Positions 59,078 through 64,000 of a DNA stretch of 64,000 bases are shown here, piece by piece. A program made the translations under genes and the position numbers. The stretch's first letter is position 1. Each line of letters begins with the position of its first letter. Origin of the DNA: Camarhynchus parvulus (Eukaryota > Chordata > Aves > Passeriformes > Thraupidae); assembly GCF_901933205.1 (NCBI RefSeq), contig NC_044572.1, positions 30,466,501 to 30,530,500 on the forward strand. Direction: 5' to 3'. The notes below the pieces were generated by a model. It ran no database searches, was not told where the DNA came from, and saw only the letters and a list, made by a program, of their open reading frames with translations.

Positions 59078-62000
59078 GTAATTAAAAATTAAGACCAGAT
59101 ATCTGACTTGCTAAAGTAAATAGCAAATTTATTAAGTCCTAAACCTGTCTTACTTCTGTAATAAGAGAGTAATTTGTTTTAGGAATGATATGGTCTTAAT
59201 TGATAATATTAAAAAAATACATTACAGGAAAACACACTTCACAATCAGAAAATAAAGAATTTACATGGTGTTATGCATTCACAGGCATCAGAATATAAAA
59301 CCCAGACATGATTATTCCTCACCTTTATAAAGGAATGTAGCCAAGCAGTAGTCAAATAGTAAGTGCAGTCCTCCCAACGGCATGGTTCTTAACTTTTTCA
59401 AGCAAATAAGGATTTTACTTCTGTAGCATAGAACATTTTTTAAAATTTAGTTTGTATCACTCTGTAAGCATATTGCATTTTGTCTTTTTTTCAGACTTTA
59501 AAGTCTGTTTTCATAGTATGATTCTTTATCCGGTATACAACAGGTCCCATGTGAAGCCCCAAGACATTCAAGAACAATCTTATAGGCAATAGCAAATTTG
59601 TAATATTTTTCTGCTGCAATTTCCCTCAAAAAATTGCATATTAAACCATGCTTCAATCAAATATGGTCTGTGAGGCTCATATATGATTTGGGTTAGTTAA
59701 AAGTAGCTTTTTCTTACCATCCCCTGCTTCCTGTGAGTTGTGAAGCACTGTCAACTTCAGAAGCCTGTGGCAATTGCAGGAGTTTACTGCACTGCAGCAC
59801 AAGTTTACAAAGTTCAGCAAAAATTTGCTAGTGTTCTGCAGGATCCCAAAATTGCCATGGCTCTCATGTTCTGTTTAATTGCTTTTCTTTATATCCTTAG
59901 GTTTTTACAAACCCAAAAGAATCGGTTCAATAGATCCCTTTGAATAGCTCTTAGTGACTGTCCCCAAAGATTTTCTTCTGGGTAGCTCAGTGTCCTGGTC
60001 AGTGAGATATGGCAAGCACTGTAAATGGATTTGTTGTATACACTCATCTGACTAGATGGCAGCACTCTAACAGGCTAATTCTTTTTTTTTAGCTTAGATA
60101 ATGTTTTTGGTGTTCAAAAAGACTTTCTTTCAGCAAGGCCCTTAAGGCCACCTATCACATGAGTGGTTTCACTGGAGAATCACATACTTCAAGATTAAGT
60201 TAAACATGCAGCTCAGTGCTTTGTAAAATAAAGCCTAGTTACCTTCTCGGCTCAGGACTCTGTATTACAAAGAAAAGACAAAAGAGGAAAAATAAGTAAA
60301 ATGCAGTGTGCTACCATGTACTGCTTTCTTCACTAACAAACAGCTGCTGTTGAACAGTAAATTGTGTGGCGCTGTAAAAGGTATAAAATGAAAAAGTGGT
60401 ATGTGTTAGTTTGAGATGCATGCAGTGTAAGAGTTTCCTGGAAATTTAAAGTTTTCTCTTGTAATTCTAAAATTTCAAAACTTAAAGCACAGCTTATTAG
60501 GTCTCGCATAATTAAGTGAGGAGGGAGAAAGGAAAAAAGTCACTTCATGTTGAATTGCATTCCGCTAATATTGACCCCAACTGTGGGCTTTGAAATGAGG
60601 CTGGAATGTGAAATGAGCTATCAAAATGTAAACCCTGATGATAACATTAAGGAGTCTCAGTATGAAGCTGATGCATAGATCTGGTGTTTATGCAGATCCT
60701 CTTAGGTAGCTAGAGACAGAATTGTATTTGGTGATGCAATCTGTCCTTTGGTTCACTAAATTATCTAGCATGTGCCTAACATCAAACCAGTGCTTAAAAC
60801 TGCTCATTTTCCAAAATAAGAAAGGGTACAGTAATACACTTAGTTGGTACTCTGTTTGTGTAGAAAATCATTCAGCTGAATAGACACCTTGTGTCACTAA
60901 AGGAGTGGTTATGGCATTATCCAAGATATAAAAAGCCACCATCAAGCTGCTTTCTGGAATACACCACACCAAGAGTGTGTGGTGAAAGGATCATGGGCAC
61001 CTGCACCGTCACTTCTGCTGAATTCTGAATGCCCCCTCATGGACACTACCATTTCTTGATATGATTTCTCAGCATAATTTCCCACATTATTTGTCAGGAG
61101 TGGAAGATGGCTGGTCAGGTTTTGCCCCATGCATTACCTCAAACACCAAGGCTAAAGGGCAGGTTAGCAACTGCAACCTACAGCAGCCACTTAGGAAATC
61201 CTCTGCAGTTAATGGTGAACTTTTTTTCTCTCTAACTAAAACAGTAGTCCCACAGGAGGCCTGCAGGCCCACTCTTTGTCTGATAAGGAGTTTTAGGATC
61301 AAAACTAGTTCAGTCAGAGGTAGCTCAGGTTTTTTACCTTGCACTGTATGTACCCTGGGGCACAGGCTTGTTTAGGGGGCCCTCCCTCTTTTCAAGATCT
61401 ATCAAGAAACCCTTATGAAAATTAAAAACTTGTATCTCTATGACCCTTGTTATCTATAGCAGGGAGCTTTATGTGGTTCCTAAATCCTTTAGTGTGGATT
61501 AAGTCCTCTCACACAGCTCAGGTCTTTGGCAATAGAGAGACGACTGGCTGAGTGTTCTGAACTAACTTGGCACAGGATGATGAAAGTCATACAGACTAAG
61601 GCTAACACCATGCTTGCTGCAGTTCATAGATTAATTTAGGTTGACTAATCTAAGCTTAATGTATTGCCTTTGTATATACCTGCACATATTACTCATGCTG
61701 ACCCCAAATTATTTTTAAAATACAACTTGGCTGTGCATCTGCTACAAAATAAAATGTGTCTGAGACTTTTCTCTACCCCTGCAGCCAACTGGCATGGAAA
61801 GGCCCATGTTCATACTACCAGGAATGCTTCCTGGCCCATGCCAGTGACCAAACCATGTCTGGGAGTTGTTTGGGAGAGTGCTAGCTGCTGCTCAGCCAAA
61901 ACAGTATGAAGGACCACTTTAGCAATTTAATAGTACAGATGATTGTGTTACTCTGCCTGGGAATGTTTCCTGGCACTGCTTAGTTTACTGCTGCAGACAC

Positions 62001-64000
62001 AGCCAGGAGGACTTGCTTTTCCAGACTGTATTTTGTCTTTCTAGCCATAGATACTTCTGTTCTAGAATTATTCAAACAACAGCTTGGAGGACTTTTGCTA
62101 AACAAAAAAAAAAAAAATAGTTTTAGCTTTCAGATTATTTTTTAAATCATATGCTACTTCCAAACAGATAGATTAATTCCTCCATTGGATTCCTCAAGAC
62201 AAGGGAAAAAATACATCAGACCATTGCCAGTCACAGAGAGCCACATTTGAGAGACCAGCCCCTAACTGAGCTCAGGGCAGGAGAGTGGAGTAATTCACAT
62301 GCATCCACATCCACACACACATCCATGGTGAACTTTATTATAGTTCTGGTATGTATGTATTGGGAAAACAAAATTAATACACAATATTTTTGCATTAGTT
62401 TCTAAATGTCTATGTTTGCTGAAATGCCTGTTTGGTGTTTGTTAAAGGCTGAGTTATCAAATGCAGACAGGGGCAGCTAAAAGATGCAAAGATGGGTATA
62501 AAATCCTCCATTATGGTTTTTTTTTTTTTTTTACAATTTTCCCTTGGTAAACAGCTATGCCTAGCTGCTCTACCTTTGGGACAATAAAAGGACTGAATTA
62601 TGTTTTGGTAGGGGTGTCTACTTTCCACTTGTTTTAGCAAAAGGGAGTATTCAAATATCTCCTTTGGGGCTGTAATTTATACACACATGACTGACATTAG
62701 GCTACAGTGATCAGCACACTTTCAGAAGACAGAAGAAAATGTAGCCATGGTCCTGCTTCATGGGCCCACCTTTACTTCTGTAGGGACTGTAGTCCAGCAA
62801 CACTTTTCAGCCTAGAATTTGTTCTAAATTTTGGTAGTTTTCTGGATTAGAGAGGCATCTTACACCTCCTGCTGTCCACATCTCATCAACTGAAGGGGAG
62901 AGAAGGAAAGAATTTAAAGTTGAGTTTGCCAGATCACATAAACTGAAACATTTGAAAAATTCCACTCCTTGAACCTCAATTTGCCACTAAAGCTAAAATA
63001 ATGCAGGAAAAGTTAGTCTTTTTTAAAGAGCAACAATATTTAGAGTGTTTAACATGTTCTAACTCACTAAATCTTAAGTGTTAGGCATTAGATGACCAAA
63101 ACCTGTGAAGACGATAAAGGATCTCTATGTGGGTGCATGTGTGTCAGAGGCATGCTTCAAATTCCCGCATGGTGGTTATGGGAAGTGATGTGAGTATTCT
63201 GACTGGCACAAGACATGTTATCTGTGAGTAGTTTTGAAAACGAGAAAAATTAACAGCTGTGAGAAATCTCAGGAAGGCAGGAAAAGATCTGGAGACCTTG
63301 TTTGCAAACTTGATAGCCTAAGGGAATTTCATACAAAAAGCTGCAATACAGGCAATGGACACATTACACTAAGAGATGCAAGTGAAAAATATCCTTAATC
63401 TTTGTAACAATTCATGTTAGTTTAGCAGAAAGAAACAGCCACCATCACCTTTGTCCTTTTGAATCTCTGTCTGTGCATGAGTTTACTCTGCTGATAGTCT
63501 AACCAAAATCTTCAGGTTAATAGAGGTTGTCTGTGTGAAAATATAATGGTCTCTTTTAAAAAGAGATTTTCCTGTTGTGGGGACAATGGATTTCTAGTTC
63601 TAGACTTATTTTTCAAAGCACTCAGGTGTAAGTATTTCGCTCTCCTGAGATATATAAATGTTTCTGTTGATGAGGGAACCACATATGTCAGAGGACAAAG
63701 CCAACACAAAAATTGCCATACACATTAGAAAAGGATAACCTGCCTTCTACTAAGGATGTAGTAGATGGGTGGATGTATAGTTCAAACTCTCTGTAATGAA
63801 ACAAATACTGTTCATCTGTTTTCCCATGCTATTTCTCTTTTTTTTTGTTGGCTTTATGCCAATTTTCTGCTACATTTTATAATTTTGATACTACCATGGT
63901 CCATGAAAATTAAGTAAGACACTTCCAAATTAAAAAAAAAAAGACATGGCTAAAAGTGTAGGTGTAAAGTTATACAAATGCATATGTTCTGTTTTCTGAT
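59078..64000 (+). other. HDAC9: HDAC9 intron, 5' part
   Basis: Intron downstream of exon F, continuing past the window. AT-rich, with poly-A/T runs (for example 62517-62532) and one denser block at 60300-60790. I see no further exon with a deacetylase-domain match, so the next catalytic exon lies beyond 64000. Frames at 59740-59943, 61061-61375 and 61664-61909 match nothing known. Confidence 0.85.
60300..60790. promoter_or_regulatory. Candidate intronic enhancer block
   Basis: The block includes GTGTGGCGCTGTAAAAGG, GAGATGCATGCAG, TTTCCTGGAA (STAT-like), TCTCGCATAATTAAGTG, TGCATTCCGCTAATATTGACCCC and ATGATAACATTAAGGAG. It is non-repetitive, contains isolated CpGs retained in CpG-poor DNA, and has no coding frame. 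I judge it one of the better non-coding candidates here, but only by eye. Confidence 0.37.

Larger units (their letters stand above)
1..64000 (+). other. HDAC9: HDAC9 gene body, internal segment (six exons)
   Basis: Six + strand exons with canonical AG/GT borders and matching phases (0-0, 0-1, 1-0, 0-0, 0-1, 1-0) join to 1134 nt, or 378 codons without a stop. The product reads as class IIa histone deacetylase 9: a corepressor that binds MEF2 through its N-terminal half and shuttles between nucleus and cytoplasm under 14-3-3 control. HDAC9 rather than HDAC4, 5 or 7 is indicated by stretches such as [20 protein letters not shown] and [20 protein letters not shown], and by the MITR tail. The 5' end (MEF2- and CtBP-binding part, nuclear localisation signal) and most of the catalytic domain lie outside the window. 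The host is inferred to be a bird from CR1 elements; the species is not determined. Confidence 0.96.

Noticed and set aside
1..64000. tRNA, snoRNA, microRNA or a separate novel multi-gene system
   Set aside because: No cloverleaf with box A/B, no C/D or H/ACA arrangement and no precursor-length hairpin was found by reading. The whole window is explained as HDAC9 exons, introns and repeats.

Overview
The window is vertebrate nuclear DNA, almost certainly from a bird. It holds an internal piece of one large gene, HDAC9 (class IIa histone deacetylase 9), read on the + strand. Three things show this. Six short open stretches bounded by AG and GT splice sites join into 378 continuous codons that I recognise as HDAC9. 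The repeats are chicken-repeat-1 (CR1) LINE fragments, the main avian retroposon. The remaining DNA is AT-rich, CpG-poor intron with microsatellites. There is no bacterial, viral or CRISPR-like system, and I find no second protein gene.

Layout. The exons are 700-822, 2873-3083, 3495-3712, 12024-12293, 52179-52356 and 58944-59077. They encode the middle of the regulatory half (a 14-3-3 site, the glutamine-rich stretch and a SUMO site), then the linker with a further 14-3-3-type serine, then the first residues of the deacetylase domain with its class IIa zinc-binding motif. The gene's start and most of the catalytic domain lie outside the window. Introns inside the window are about 2.05, 0.41, 8.3, 39.9 and 6.6 kb.

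The key switch is at 12294. If the exon ending at 12293 is spliced to 52179, full-length HDAC9 is made. If the donor is ignored, translation runs 16 more codons to a stop at 12342-12344. The added tail is the one I know from the catalytically inactive isoform MITR/HDRP. An AT-rich 3' UTR would then run to a good poly(A) signal at 14566-14571. The donor at 12294 lacks G at +5 and the acceptor 39.9 kb downstream has an interrupted pyrimidine tract, so the two outcomes could compete.

The introns hold CR1 fragments in both orientations (35030-35335, 43557-44250, 54840-54915, 58372-58820), a near-palindromic old repeat (55724-55831), microsatellites, a template-strand G-quadruplex motif (23257-23281), recurring A/C-rich tracts, several perfect hairpin-type inverted repeats, and a few blocks dense in homeodomain, TCF or TEAD-like sites that I nominate as enhancers. 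In mammals HDAC9 introns carry enhancers of the neighbouring TWIST1 gene, so such blocks deserve an alignment test. The enhancer calls are visual judgements only.
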